Shown piece by piece: positions 1 through 13,310 of a stretch of 64,000 bases of DNA; position 1 is the first letter of the stretch; every line of letters begins with the position of its first letter. This stretch comes from Thermothelomyces thermophilus ATCC 42464 (lineage: Eukaryota > Ascomycota > Sordariomycetes > Sordariales > Chaetomiaceae), in NCBI RefSeq assembly GCF_000226095.1, contig NC_016478.1, positions 434,001 through 498,000 on the forward strand, written 5' to 3'. The translations under genes were made by a program, and so were the position numbers. The notes below the pieces were generated by a model. That model saw only the letters and a program-made list of their open reading frames with translations, ran no database searches and was not told the origin of the DNA.

Positions 1-3000
1 TACTATATAAAGGAAACTATAGTCTATAAGATAGTCTATACCTCCTAATTTATACGTTCTATACCTCTATCTATCTATAGATGATAGGCTATTAATAGTA
101 GCTACTCGATCCTAATAGTCTCATAGAGAGTAGTCTAAAACTAGCTAAGCTAGTCTAAACCGCAATTAGTAATAATTTGTATCGGAAATCTGTAAAACCG
201 CCATTTTATATCTTGAAACCGGAGCACGTATGCCTCGGCTCCTATTAAGGATATAGCTTCGAGTTAGATATACTTTGACAGCTGGTCGGTAATTACCATA
301 AGGTACTAGGGAGAATTCTTGTCTCGTGTAGGGAGATCGACTATAAAATCGATAGAAATCTGTTTTCAGAAGTAGTTGGCGATAGGTAGGGGCTAGAGGA
401 GTCCTTATTATAGTTAATACAAAACCTTAGCCCTCTAATACGTATAATAGTTCCTTGTAAATCTCTTTACGTCCGGAGATATAAAGTCCTAATAGTAATC
501 CTATTAGAGTATTTTAAATAACCTGTTCCTCCCTAGGTAGCCTAATATAGGGGAGTTATAGATATATTAAAGGATAATAGTAGTAAGTAGGTCCTATATA
601 GAGAGCCAAAGTCTACCCCGGAACTAGAGAGTACCCTATATATTAAGGGAGCAGTCTATAATCTAGGTCTACGCTATATTCGCTTCCTTTGGAAATTTTC
701 GGGCCCTGTCCTAGATAGCCTAGAGCTAGTATATATAATGTTCGTCCTTAATAACTCCTTTATCCTATAAGGCTACTAGCTATTTGTCTGCAAAAATGGT
801 GCTCCCCTTTAGTAGGTAGGATGCTTTAGATGATGTCGAGGAATCTGTCGTATCTATCCGGATAGTAGGGAGAAGTTATACTATATGTTATACGTCTTCG
901 GGAAAGTCTTGTTTATAACGGGACAGGGCGTTAGGGCGGGACGCTTGCGACCCGGGTTGGTAATGGAGCTTAAAGTTAAAGAGGGAGAGTATCTTGGCCT
1001 ATTAAGCTTATTACTTACTAATTAAACGAGGCTAGGAAAAGTATTTAAGGTTTTTATAGTTAGTTAAAATCTAAAAGGGAGCTATAATACTATAGAGCTT
1101 AGCTAACTAGGCCTTTAGGTATAAGATAATTATAAGTAACTCCTTATTATAGATTATATAGTTCTATTTAGCTAGGGTTAGTTTTATAGAGTAGTAGGCT
1201 ATAAGGTATAGAACCCTATCTTCTCCTTACTAGGATAGGTACCCTCCTAGCGCCGTCCTAGAGCAATCTGCCTTAAGTATTATCTCCTATTTAGGGTCCT
1301 ATTACGTAAGGACAAGTTCTAATATAAAGGCCATCTTAAAGGCATCAAAGGCCTTCTATTCCTTAGTCCCCTACTAGAATGGGGTATTCTTACGGGTTAA
1401 CCGTGTCAAGGGTTCCATTAGCCCGGAAAAGTTAGGGATAAAGTCTCGATAGAAATTGGCAAATCCTAGGAAGCTTTATACTCCCCGAACCTTCTGTAGT
1501 ACCTCCTACTCGCGGATAGCGGCTAGCTTTTTAAGGTCTAGACAGACCTAGGCCCTTACCTCTAAAATATAGCCAAGGTACTTGACTTCTTTCATAGTAA
1601 ACGTATACTTCTTAAGGTCTAATATAAGTCTTACTTTTTATAACCTTTAGAGTATATCCCTTACTTACCTTATATAATCTTTCCTACTACCTAAAGTATA
1701 AACTAAGATATTATTAAGGTATACTATTATAAAGTCTCTAAGCGTTAGACCGAGAGCGTTATTAATATATTATTAGAAGGTTATAGGTACACTTATAAGT
1801 CTAAAGGGATAGATAAGCCACTTAAAGAGGCCAAACTAGGTCTAGAATACTATTAAATGTTTGTAGCCCTCCATGATCTAGATACGATAAAAGGCTACCT
1901 AGATATCTAACTTTATAAACTACTTAGCTCTAGCTAAGGAGTAAAGCGTTTCCTTAATAAGTAGGAGGGGGTATTAGTCTTGCTTTATAATCTTATTTAA
2001 CGCTCGATAGTCGATATAGAACCTCTAACCTCTATCTGCTTTCTTCATTAAGAAGACAAGGGCAGTAGCTAAAGAGGAGCTAGCTTAGATCTATCCCTTA
2101 TCTAGTAAGTCAACGACTTGCTTTTAGACTTCTAATAAATGATCTTATAGCATGTTATAGAGAGGTCTCTAAGGGAGTTTAGAGATCTTTCTGTCTAGGC
2201 CCTCCTTTAATTTGATATAATGATCGGCTGTACTATAATATAAGGGAAGTCTACTAGCTTTCTCCTTATCAAAGAGGTTAGTAAAGTTATAAAGTTCGTC
2301 TAGTAAGGTAACCTCTAACTCTATACTAGGCCCTAATTAGGTACCCCTATTCCTTGTATTTTCTCTGTCAAATTGGCGTCTTAATTCTAGGATAGTTATT
2401 ATTTCCTAGATACTAGTAACTAGGAAGGTATTAGAAGTCTTCTTCTTCTATACCTTCCAAACTATGCCTATAAAGACTATACCTATAATTTAGGAGATTC
2501 CTATCCATCTCGTCTATAAAGAGATCTTATAGATAAGTAATCCTAGTTACGTCCTAATTTTAAGAACGCCTATATATATATCTAATCTAACCTCCTAGTA
2601 TTCTATCTATAGAAAACCTAGTATAATGTTATATACGAGTCCTAGGACTATATAAAACGTAGCCTAACTCTCCTAGCCATCGATATCTATCGTAACGTAG
2701 GCTATCTAAGTAATCTTCCGGTCCTATTATAGCCTAGTCATAGTCCCAAGGGTATATACAGTAGGCAAACTAATCTACTTAATTCTAAGCTTCTAGTACA
2801 TTCTCTTGCTAATAATACTATAGCTAGAATATCTACTATCTACTTAAGCGTTTACAAAGCTAGCAAAGTTAAAGAAGATTAGAATAAGAAAAAGAGATCT
2901 ATCTATTCTTTTACTAATCTTTATAAACTCGTCTTCTAGGTAGTTATAATCTTTTAGCCCTCTTATAAGACTTTGCTTAAAGGCTACTCTTTTTCCTACT

Positions 3001-3112
3001 TACTATCTTCTTTATTAGATAGGTTATCGTCTTCCTTCTAATCCTTAGCCTCTAAGGTATTAATATTAGTTCTTAGCTAGTTCTACTATACTAGCCTTAA
3101 AGTAGGGGCAAA

Positions 3113-3572
3113 TGTCACGAGCCAACCATATACCGCGACCCGATGGGGCACAGAAGGCTGAATGAGCCATCAATCAAGAAGGGCACGAAGCGAGGCTAAC
3201 ATAGGATCACTAGGGAGCACAGGCTACTACAGGCAAACAATTGCCAAAAAGAGAAAGATAGCGGAGGATAGCTAGCTACCAAAGGCAATCCAAGGACAGG
3301 ATAGAAGGGGACTATAAGCGATTGGCAGAAGTATATATATATATAAATAGCCACTCGTTATAGTAGACTCTAGGAGTTCACTAGTGATAGCAACCCTAAC
3401 CTACAATCACCGGTATTTATACCAAGCATTACTAACCATTATAGGAGACAACTCTAGTATTGTTATAAACCTTTTAGCTTCACCGAATCCCTTAGACGAC
3501 CTATACGCTTGTCTTGCTTAATTTACCTCTATCTAAACCCTTTTAGAAGAAGTCTGAGCTAGGTTCGTTATA
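3113..3572 (+). repeat. 5' LTR of element A
   Basis: 460-bp LTR beginning TGTCACGAGCC. It matches 17820-18279 over its whole length. The flanking GCAAA at 3108-3112 is the left target-site duplication. Confidence 0.9.
3383..3394 (+). other. LTR segment complementary to the element A primer site
   Basis: AGTGATAGCAAC inside the 5' LTR is the exact reverse complement of GTTGCTATCACT at 3574-3585, one base inside the LTR/internal border. In Tf1-type elements the first bases of the transcript fold back on such a site to prime reverse transcription. By that logic the transcript of element A should start at or just before this point. Confidence 0.6.
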
Positions 3573-3573
3573 T

Positions 3574-3585
3574 GTTGCTATCACT
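3574..3585 (+). other. Putative self-priming primer-binding site of element A
   Basis: The 12 bases GTTGCTATCACT start one base after the 5' LTR, where a primer-binding site belongs, and pair perfectly with 3383-3394 of the same LTR. I did not recognise a tRNA 3' end here. Self-priming is established for Tf1 and proposed for related fungal elements; its use here is inference. Confidence 0.6.
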
Positions 3586-5781
3586 CCCTTTGTTCTGTCA
3601 TGGCTTAGAATGGAGGTGATTTCGACCTTGATATCGACATGGCTACCAACGTTACGGCCGAATAGCTGCTTGCCTAGCTCGGTTAACTCTAGCAGCGGAT
3701 TTAGGAGTTAGACTAGAGAGATAAGGTTGTACAAGCTCGAATCAAGGAACTCGAAAACGGCGAAAAGCACTCGTAGAAGCTAGTTAACGAGGCCTACGCT
3801 AAAATCAAGGCACTCGAGGGCGCCAAAGCGAGCCATATCAAGATCGAACTACCTAGCAAATATAGAGGAACCAAGGAAGATCTTATAGGATTCCTAACGA
3901 ACCTCTGATCCTACTTCCGGCTTAATGATGACAAGTTTCTAGATGATAAAGCCAAAGTCCTCTACGTAGCTACGAGACTAGAGGGCAAGGTACTTAGATA
4001 GTTTAAGCCTACGTGGAACGACTATCTTATTAAGGAAGACGAAGATAACTAAGACGTATTTATATAGGTAGTCTTTCGATCCTACGACTAGTTTAAAGAA
4101 GAGCTTTAGAAGGTTTTTAGTAATAAAGATAAGAAGATTTATATATAAGAAAGACTCGCTAATCTCCGATAGACTAAGTTAATAGCCTCCTATACTATAT
4201 AGTTTAGATAGGATATACTTAAGTCTTAGCTTAATGATAAGGCATTAATATAACTATTCTATAACGGCTTAAAAGAAAAGGTTAAAGACGAGCTATATAA
4301 GTATAATTAGCCTAAGACCCTAGATAAATATATTATATAGGCTATTAAAATCGATGATCAACTCTATATACGAGAGTAGTAGAAATAAGGTCAGATAAAT
4401 AGAACTATAATCAAGGCTAATAATAAGAAAAAACGAGTATACGTTAGCACATCGTATAAGACATATCCTAGAGCTATAGATATAGATATAGCATAGAAGT
4501 AAGATAAGAAGAAGACGGCTAAAGACAAGTCTAATATTACCTACTATAACTATAGAAAGAAAGGACACTATAAACGAGAATGTCAAAGCCTAAAGAAAGA
4601 CTAGAAACTAGTCCCTAGAAAGGAAATTACGGCTATTAACGAAATCACTAAAGATATTATCAAAGTAGTAGCTATAAGCTATAAGAATAGGGATAGCGAT
4701 ATAGACAGTCCCGGACACGACGGCAATAATAAAGACGAATAAGCACCGTACTCCGAATTGGTTACTATAGACCTAGAGACAGGTCTTGCCGAATAGGACA
4801 TAGCGGGAGAGTATATACTACCAATTTCGATTCTCCTAGCCCTAAGGCAGTGGGATTTCCTAGTCACGTAGAGGCAGGATAGATTGTAGACGACCGACAC
4901 CTAAGGAATCGAAAGACCCGGACCTAATGTTCTATTCCTCTAGGAACAAATCAAATGGTACTATAACGAAGTTTTCCGGCTTAATACGGAATTATACGAA
5001 TAGGATAGACGCTTAATTTGACTTACCTAGTAGAGCGATGAGATAAGGGACGAGATAAGGGAACTCCGACATATTATAGAAACCATTAGAGGGGAATAGC
5101 CTATGATATATAATAGGCCTAACAGCTATACCAAATATTTTAACGATTAGTAACTTAGCTATAATATATAGAACCCTAAGTATTAGTTTATACGCGCGAA
5201 CTATAGAAAAGATAAATATATATAGGAAAACTACTAGAAGAAACATTCCTACCTTAGTATTAGAGTACCTACGGCCTACGTATAGTAGGAAGGATTTAGA
5301 AAAGAGTTCTAATACCTTTTAGATAATGCTATACGACTATACCTACAACACAAGGCATATATATAAGTGCCCTAGTTCTAGTATATATCATACAAATGCC
5401 AATACCACTTTCGCGACAAATTTGAAAACAATCACTAGCCGACCTAATAAGGAAATAAGGACAGAAGTCTCCGCCTTATAGAATAGGTCTATAATGTAGG
5501 AAACAGAGCGGCCGAATTGCTCTAAAAGATCGAAGCCTATAATTTAGAAGGCATCACGGTAGTACCAAAATAAGCCTAGCCTAGGCACTACAGAACAGGA
5601 CAAGACATATAGGACTCGTGCCGAAGTAACGACTGCCTCTACCACGCGGACAAAAAGAAATCGCAGATCTAGGAGCTTTAGATAAAGCTATAGCACATAC
5701 AATGGAAAGCAGAACAGACCTAATAGTGAGAAGTTACTAGCACTTAATGGCTTATAGAAATAAGCACAATTAACGAAGCTA

Positions 5782-6203
5782 TATGACAAACCTAGCTCAG
5801 ACTTCTTCTAAAAGGGTTCAGACGAAGGTAGATTAGGCGGGACAGGCAGGCAGGTCATCTAAGGGATTCGGTGAAGCCAAAGGGTTTATAACAACACTTA
5901 GAGTTGTCTCTTATAGTAATCTACAATACTTGGTATAAGTACTATGATTGTAATTATTACCACTGGTAAACTCCTAGAGTCCACCATAACGAGTGACTAT
6001 CTACATATATATATAATCCTAGGATCACTCTTCATCTAGTGATCCTTTGTCGTCTAGATCACGGCTACGATAGTGATCCTATAGCGTATAGATTACTTTG
6101 CTAAGCGTGATCCTTTCCTGATTAGTCCGTTTGTGCCTACTGTCCTATTGGCTTGTCAGGGAAGGCAGCTTAGGCGGCGTCCTGTATGTATATTTCCGTG
6201 ACA
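5782..6203 (-). repeat. 3' LTR of element B
   Basis: 422 bp and the same length as 12889-13310, to which it aligns end to end. The outer edge is flanked by AGCTA at 5777-5781. The inner edge abuts a pyrimidine-rich stretch on the plus strand (6204-6222), which is the polypurine tract of the minus-strand element. Confidence 0.9.
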
Positions 6204-9200
6204 CGATGCCCCTCCTTCAAGGCTTTCGACCTGAAAGCCTATCTTAGGCCGTTTCAAATAGCGCTAACAACCCTTAGTGAGTTGTCTCCTGTGTTTCCCT
6301 CTTTCTTCTGTATACTGTTGATAATATGTCTCGTGTAGTAAAGCGTTCGACAAAAAGGTCTGTAAAGACTAAGGAGCGTATTGCCCTAGCTACTGCTATT
6401 AACGAGCTAGGGTTTGAAGTGATGCCTTGTTCTTTTTGTTTTTCTCGCGGCCTCTACTGCTATATAATAGAGAGTTTTTCTCATTATAGCGAATGTATTC
6501 ATCGCGGGAGGTCGTATAATGGTTCTAGGGTTCTAGTCTCGTCTTATTAGTGTTCCCTTGTTAATGTATTTTTCCTATACTAACTTCTATAGTATCCTAT
6601 ATTATAGACGAATCGAAGCGCCTTGACCAATTAGAACAAGATACTAAGGAGGCTCTCCGTGCCGACCGCGATTCATTGGCAAAAGCGTAGCATCGTCTAG
6701 ACGAGTCTCTAGCTTGTTTGGACCGTATTCGTCGTCAAAAGCGATCGTTGTTATCTCGGGGGTCGGAGATAGTTTGCCGGGGTCTTGCATCTTTAGATAA
6801 ATTAGAAGAGGTAGAGTAGCAGGAATCGGGGGCGGTTTTGGGTGTATAGCTCAATGGTGGTGTTGACATTGTTAACTAGGGCGCCGTCTTCGATTCTGTC
6901 CTAGGTTTTCCTTTAGTCGATCCGGGTTCTACTAGTAGAACTATTCTAGTTTCTTAGGGCAGTTTAAATTCTTGACTAGTTCCTATAAGTTGTCCTCTAG
7001 TCTAAAATTAAGCTATTTAACTAGATACTATAGTTCCCTATTAATGATACGTGAATCTAGAATTTCTTTGACGTCCTATTCTTCCTCTTCTTCCTTTGCT
7101 TCGATGTATATAGTAACCTTAGCGTTCTTTGGTGCTAGTTCGAGAAGTGAAATATGAAAAACATTTATCTATAATTGTATAGATGACGGTAACGATAGTC
7201 GGTAGTTAGATGTCGAAATTCGTTCCTTGATAACGAAGGGTCTGACCTTCTTAAAGTCTAGCTTCGTGCTTGGTCATTTGGTTTATAAGTTTCGTATAAT
7301 TAGGTAGACTTTGTCTCCCCTCTCTAGGCGAGGTCCCTCAAGCCTATATTTGTCGTAGTAGTTCTTTATTCTGGTTCTGACAAACTCAAGTTCCTTTTTA
7401 AGCTTCTCGTATAGTGTGTATATTTGTTCTACTTTAAATACTGCTCTTAGTACTGTAACCTCTGGTCCTTGCCTAAGGTCTACTTTATATCTGTAGTTCG
7501 TAAAGAATGGTATGACTTTAGTCGTTTCTATTAGCGTTATATTATAGGCGAGTTGTGCTATTAGTAATAGCATGACCTAGTTGTCTTGCTAGTAGTTAAC
7601 GTAAGAACAAAGGTACTATTTAATAACTTAGTTTAGTCGTTCCGTTTGTCTGTCGGTCTATAGGTGATATGCCGTTAATAGCTTACTATTAACGCCTAAT
7701 CGTTATATTAACGCTTGTTAGAACTTCGATACGAACTTGGTATCTCTATTGGTGATCTATTCCTATAGCTAAGCGTGCACTAATACGACTTACTAATAGA
7801 TTACGTCTACTAACTGTTCTGCTATCTAGGACTCCTTATAGGGAAAGAAGTATACCTATTTAGTTAGGCAGTTTACTATAGTAAGAATACTATCGTAGAT
7901 TACCCCTGTAGCTATATCCTTAGATTCTAGTAGCTTTATAATAAAGTCTATTGTAACTAAACTCTATAGTTTGTCGGCTATTAGTAGTAGCTAAAGTAGC
8001 CTATATAGCTTGTGTCGTGCTGTCTTGCTTCGATTACAGATGTCGTAGCTCCGTACGACTTCCTTAACTTATATCGTTAACTATAGAAAGTCATAGTGTT
8101 TCTTAACTTATACGACAGTCTTCGTGACTCCTTTATATCCTCTGAGTTTCGACTTGTAGAGTTCTCGAATCATTCGCAGCTATTGATCTTTATTATAGAT
8201 GTACGCTTTGCCTCGGTACTAGAGTTTCCCGTCTTTTTCTTCCACTTCGTTAGGTACTAGTAATCCGGGTGTTACTTGATACTATGCCTCGTTAATCCTT
8301 TCTTCTCGAAAGATTACGTAACATTCTAGGAACGAGTTAAGTAGATTATCTTCTATAGGTATCTGCGTTTCGTAATATAGTGTTCCGTCTGTTCGTTCCT
8401 TGAATAACGGTGGTGTTGTTTCCGTTTGTCCTTCTGTGTAATCCGTTCGTCGGCTTAAGATGTCCGCTTATACGTTCTCTTTGCCCTTCTTATAGTGGAT
8501 CTCAAAATTGAATTCTGTAAGGAATTCTGCCTATTATATTTGTTGTCTGTTAAGCTCCTTTATCGTTATAAAGTATCGTAAATTCTTATAATCTATATAT
8601 ACTTGTACTAGTTCAATTGTATTGCTAAGGTATAGTCGCCATTCCTTAAAAGCTTCGACAATTGTAAGTAGTTCCTTATTATAGATCGGATAATTAAGAC
8701 ATAGTCTATCAAGCTTCTTTAAAAAGAAGGCTATAGGATATAGCTTCCCTTGTTTGTCTCGTTGTCCCAATTGTCCTCCGATAGCGTAGTCTGAAGCGTC
8801 CGTTTTCACCTTAAATGGCTTCTTAGGGTCTAGTAGCACTAGTATTAGATCTTTAGTAATGGTATTACGGATCTACGTAAATGCTTACTCGTGCTATTCT
8901 TCCTATTGGAATTTAGCGTTCCTCTTAGTAAGTTCGTATAAAGGTCTTACGATCGCTCTAAAGTTCCTAATAAACATTCGGTAGAAGTTTGTAAATCTAA
9001 TAAAGCTTCGTACTTCCGTGACTGACGTCGGTCGTGGCCAATTCTTGATAGCTTTAATCTTTAAAGGTTCTATCTGGATTTGTCTTAGGGATATTTTATA
9101 TCCTAAAAAGACTGTCTTCCTAACATAAAATTCGCTCTTTTCCTTGTTAATTAATAGCTTATACATGTATAGCGCGTCTAGTACTGCTTTCACGTGCTTC

Positions 9201-12200
9201 CGGTGTTTGTCTATAGTTTTGGAGAAGATAAGTATATTATCGAGATAATATATTGTAAATTTGTCGAGAAAGGGTTAGATAGCTTGATCAATTAGGGTTT
9301 AGAACGTTGCCGGCGCGTTTGTAAGTCTAAATGGCATAATAAGGTACTTGTAATAGCTATAGGGTATTCTAAAGGCCGTTTTCTACTTGTTGCCTTCTTT
9401 GATCTGTATATAGTTATAGGCCGATAGCAAGTCAAGACGCGTAAAATGTTAGGCTCCTATTAACTAATCTCGGAGCCGTAAGATCAGTAGTAACGGGTAT
9501 CGGTTTTTCACGGTCTGTTCGTTAAGTTGCTAATAGTCAACGTATAATCATAGCTTTCTATCTTTCTTAGGCATAAACAGGATTAGGTAGCCTACTAGTA
9601 ATGTCGACAGGCAGATATATCCTCTTCGAAGGTTTTTCTCTAAGTATCGCTTAAGTTCTTTGTTCTATATCTAGCTTATATAGTAAATCTTAAAGAACTT
9701 TAGTCATGCTCCTTCCTTAAGCTTGATCTTATAATCCTATAGGCCATGTTCTAGCAATCCTTCTAGATGCTTCGGTTCGAATGCTAGGTGTCCTTCGTAT
9801 TCCTTTGGTACTTTCCTAGTCTCGTCTCGTTTCTCGATTTTCTAATAGTATACGAACTTGGTTCTGTCTATAGCAATACTAGCGATTTCTCCTATCTCAA
9901 CCTACTGCTCTAGTTACAATGCTCCGTATTCGTTAACGGAGAGAACAGCTATCGGCGATTCAGCTTGTTCCTCCTATCGCAACGTTAGTGTCGTTATGCC
10001 GCTTCTTCTAGAGTCCGTAGTGGTCTGCCTGCCACTGTCTGTCTCTTATGGTAGATCTGTAGGACATGCCTTCCCCTAAGTATCGTCTGCTTGCGATCCT
10101 TGTATACTCCCTATCTCGCTAGTCGAATATAACTCCGTTTAGGGTTATAGGTAGCTACCATTCTTCTAGCTAATGTCCGGGTTATAATCTTTATACTATA
10201 GTAACCCTAGTATTATATCTTTATTGTTACCTATATCTACGATATTAAATATGACTACTATAGTTTTCCTTGCCATAGTGATATCGATTAGTTTGGTTTC
10301 CTTACGTACCTATTATATTAGAAATGGCCCCTTAACTATGCTATACTTCTACTTTATTCTCTAGGGTATCTATAGCTAATTTACAAGCGTCGGTGAAATT
10401 AGGTTTATCTCTGCTCCACTATCCACTAGTGTGAGCATTTTGTGCTATTTCTATTATACTGTCGTCTACAATCGCTTGTCTTGCCACTGTCGTCCAAAGA
10501 TTGTGGCGATTTCCTATGTTTCTGCCGGGAGGTCTCGATATAGTGGTCTCTTATATTAGTTCCTCCTATACTACGCTACCACCTGCCGCTACGTAGGCGA
10601 TAATGGTTTCTAGGCCCCTCGAAGGGCCCTGACCCGTTTCCTAGGTTAGTACTAACCTTTTTAGTTGTTCGGCTAATAGCGGCTTCGTCGATCGTGCTTA
10701 TTTCTATAAGCTATTAAGTACTTATAGCTTCCTACCATTAGGTCCGTTCTGCTTTTCGTCGTATATACTATAGCTTCATCTAAAGCTCCTAGATCCGCGA
10801 TTTCTTTTCGTCTGTATGGTAGAGATAGTCGTTACTCCGGCACGAGTCCTATATGTCTTGTCCTGTTCTGTAGTACCTAGGCTAGGCTCGTTTTGGTACT
10901 ATCGTAATGCCTTTTAGATCGCGGGCTTCGATCTTCCAAAGCAATTCGGCCGCTCTGTTTCCTATATCATAGACCTATTCTATAGGGCGGAGGCTTCTAT
11001 CTTCATTTCCTTGTCAGGTCGGCTAGTGATTGCTTTCGAATTTATCGCGAAAGTAGTATTGGCATTTGTATACTATATACTAGAACCAGGGCACTTGTAT
11101 ATGTGCCTTGTGTTGTAGGTATAGTCATATAGCGTCGCCTAGAAGGTATTAGAACTCTTTTCTAAATCCTTCCTACTATATGTAGGCTATAGGTACTCTA
11201 ATGCTAAGGTAGGAATGTTTCTTCTAATAGTTTTCCTATATACGTTTGTCTTTTCTACGGTTTGCGTATATAAACTAGTACTCGGGGTTCCGTACGTTAT
11301 AGCTAAGTTACTAATTGTCAAAATGCTTAGTATAGCTGTCAGACCTATTATACGTCATAGGCTGTTCCCCTTTAATAGTTTCTACGATACGTCGGAGTTC
11401 CCTTATCTTGTCCCTCATTCTATCGCTTTACTAGGTAAGTCGAATCAAGCATTTATCCTATTCGCGTAGTTCTATATTAAGCCAGGAAACTTCGTTACGA
11501 TACCATTCGATTCGTTCCTAGAGGAATAGAACATTAGGTCCGGGTCTTTTAATTCCTTAGGTATCGGTCGTCTACGATCTATCCTACCTCTACGTGACCA
11601 TAAAACCCCACTATCTCAAGGCCGGGAGAATCGAAACTGGTGGTGTATATTCTCCTGCCATGTCCTATTCGGCGAGACCTATCTCTAGGTCCATAGTGAC
11701 TAGTTCGGAGTACGGTGCTTGTTTATCTTTACCATTGTCGTTATGTCTGAGACTGTCCGTATCGCTATCCCTGTCTTTGTAGCTTGTAGCCGCTACTTCG
11801 ATAACATCCTTAGTAGTTTCGTTAATAGCCGTAATTTCCTTTCTAGGGACTAGTTTCTAATCTTTCTTTAGGCTTCGATATTTTTATTTATAATGCCCTT
11901 TCTTTCTATAGTTATAGTAGGTAACGTTAGACTTGTCTTTGGCTGTCTTCTTCTTGTCCTACTTCTATACTATATCTATATCTATAGCTCTAGGATACGT
12001 CCCATACGAGGTATTAACGTATACTTGCTTTTTCTTGTCGTTAGCCTTAACCGCGGTTCCGTTTATTTGTCCTCGTTTCTATTACTCTTGTGTATAGAGT
12101 CGATTATCGATTCTAATAGCCTATATAATATATTTGTCTAGGGTCTTAGGCCAATTATACTTATATAGCTTATCTTTGACCTTTTCCTTTAAGCCGTTAT

Positions 12201-12875
12201 AGAATAGCTATATTAATGCCTTATCGTTAAGCTAAGACTTAAATATATTCTATCTAAACTATACAGCGTAAGAGGCTGCTAACTTAGTCTATCGGAGATT
12301 AGCAAGTCTTTCTTATATATAAATCTTCTTATCTTTGTTGCTAAAAACCTTCTAAAGCTCTTCTTCGAAACGGTTATAAGATTAGAAGACTGCCTATATA
12401 AATGCGTCTCGGTCGTCTTTGTCTTTCTTAGTGAGATAGTTGTTCTATATAGGCTCGAACTATCTAAGTGCCTTACCCTCTAATCTTGTAGCTATATAGA
12501 GAACTTTAGCTTTATTGTCTGGAAACTTGTCATTATTAAGCCAGAAGTAGGATCAGAGGTTTGTTAGGAATCCTACGAGATCTTCCTTAGTTCCTCCGTA
12601 TTTGCCAGGTAGTTCGATCTTAATACGGCTCGCTTTGGCAGTCTCGAGCGCTTCGATTTTGGTATAGGCCTTATTAACCAGTTTCTACAAGTACTTTTCG
12701 CCATTCTCGAGTTCCTTAATTTAGGCTTGAGCAACCTTATCTCTCTAGTCCAACTCCTAGATCTGCTACTAGAGTTGACCAAGCTAGGCAAGTAGCTATT
12801 CGGCCGTAACGTTAGTAGCTATATCAATATCGAGGTCGAGGTCACCTCCGTTCTAAACTATGATAGAACAAAGGG

Positions 12876-12887
12876 AGTGGTAATAAC
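12876..12887 (-). other. Putative self-priming primer-binding site of element B
   Basis: On the minus strand GTTATTACCACT lies one base inside the 5' LTR. It pairs with AGTGGTAACAAT at 13060-13071 in the same LTR at 11 of 12 positions counting G-U pairing. Both halves differ from element A in a compensating way, which supports pairing rather than chance. Confidence 0.55.
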
Positions 12888-12888
12888 G

Positions 12889-13310
12889 TGTGACGAACCT
12901 AGCTCAGACTTCTTCTGAAAGGGTTTAGACGAAGGTAGATTGGGCGGGACAGGTAGGCAGGTCGTCTAAGGGATTCGGTAAAGCTAAAGGGTTTATAACA
13001 ACACTTAGAGTTATCTCTTATAGTAATCTGTAATGCTTGGTATAAGTACTGTGATTATGATTGTTACCACTGGTAAACTCCTAGAGTCTACTATAACGAG
13101 TGACTATCTATATGTATATATAATCCTGGGATTACTCTTCATCTAGTGATCCTTTGTCGTCTGGATCACGGCTGCGATAGTGATCCTATAGCGTATGGAT
13201 CACTTTGCCAAGCGTGATCCTTTCCTGATTGGTCCGTTTGTACCTGCTGTCCCATTGGCTTGTCGGGGAAGGCGGCTTAGGCGGCGTCCTACATGCATAT
13301 TTCCGTGACA
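12889..13310 (-). repeat. 5' LTR of element B, with a 17-bp-spaced heptamer array
   Basis: 422-bp LTR with TGT...ACA ends on the minus strand; AGCTA at 13311-13315 is the outer duplication. Its U3 part contains five heptamers of alternating orientation, GTGATCC or GGATCAC, at 13146, 13163, 13180, 13197 and 13214, each exactly 17 bp apart. Such arrays are plausible binding sites for a host regulator. The R-U5 part is shared with the LTR of element A but the U3 is not. Confidence 0.88.

Larger units (their letters stand above)
5782..13310 (-). mobile_element. Ty3/Gypsy chromovirus fossil (element B) nested in element A
   Basis: 7,529-bp LTR retrotransposon on the minus strand, inserted into the gag-pol region of element A with target duplication AGCTA (5777-5781 and 13311-13315). 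The LTRs are 422 bp each. Reading leftward: 5' LTR 12889-13310, primer site, gag at about 12,840-11,800, protease region near 10,400, reverse transcriptase about 9,900-8,900, RNase H about 8,840-8,530, integrase about 8,300-7,280, chromodomain-like region near 7,060, purine tract next to 6204, 3' LTR 5782-6203. Its internal region is closely related to element A but the U3 part of its LTR is different. It carries many breaks with the RIP signature. It is the youngest insertion of the three. Confidence 0.88.

Noticed and set aside
7283-9193. Short open frames with integrase, RNase H and RT similarity on the minus strand
   Set aside because: These are surviving pieces of the fossil element B, not separate host genes.
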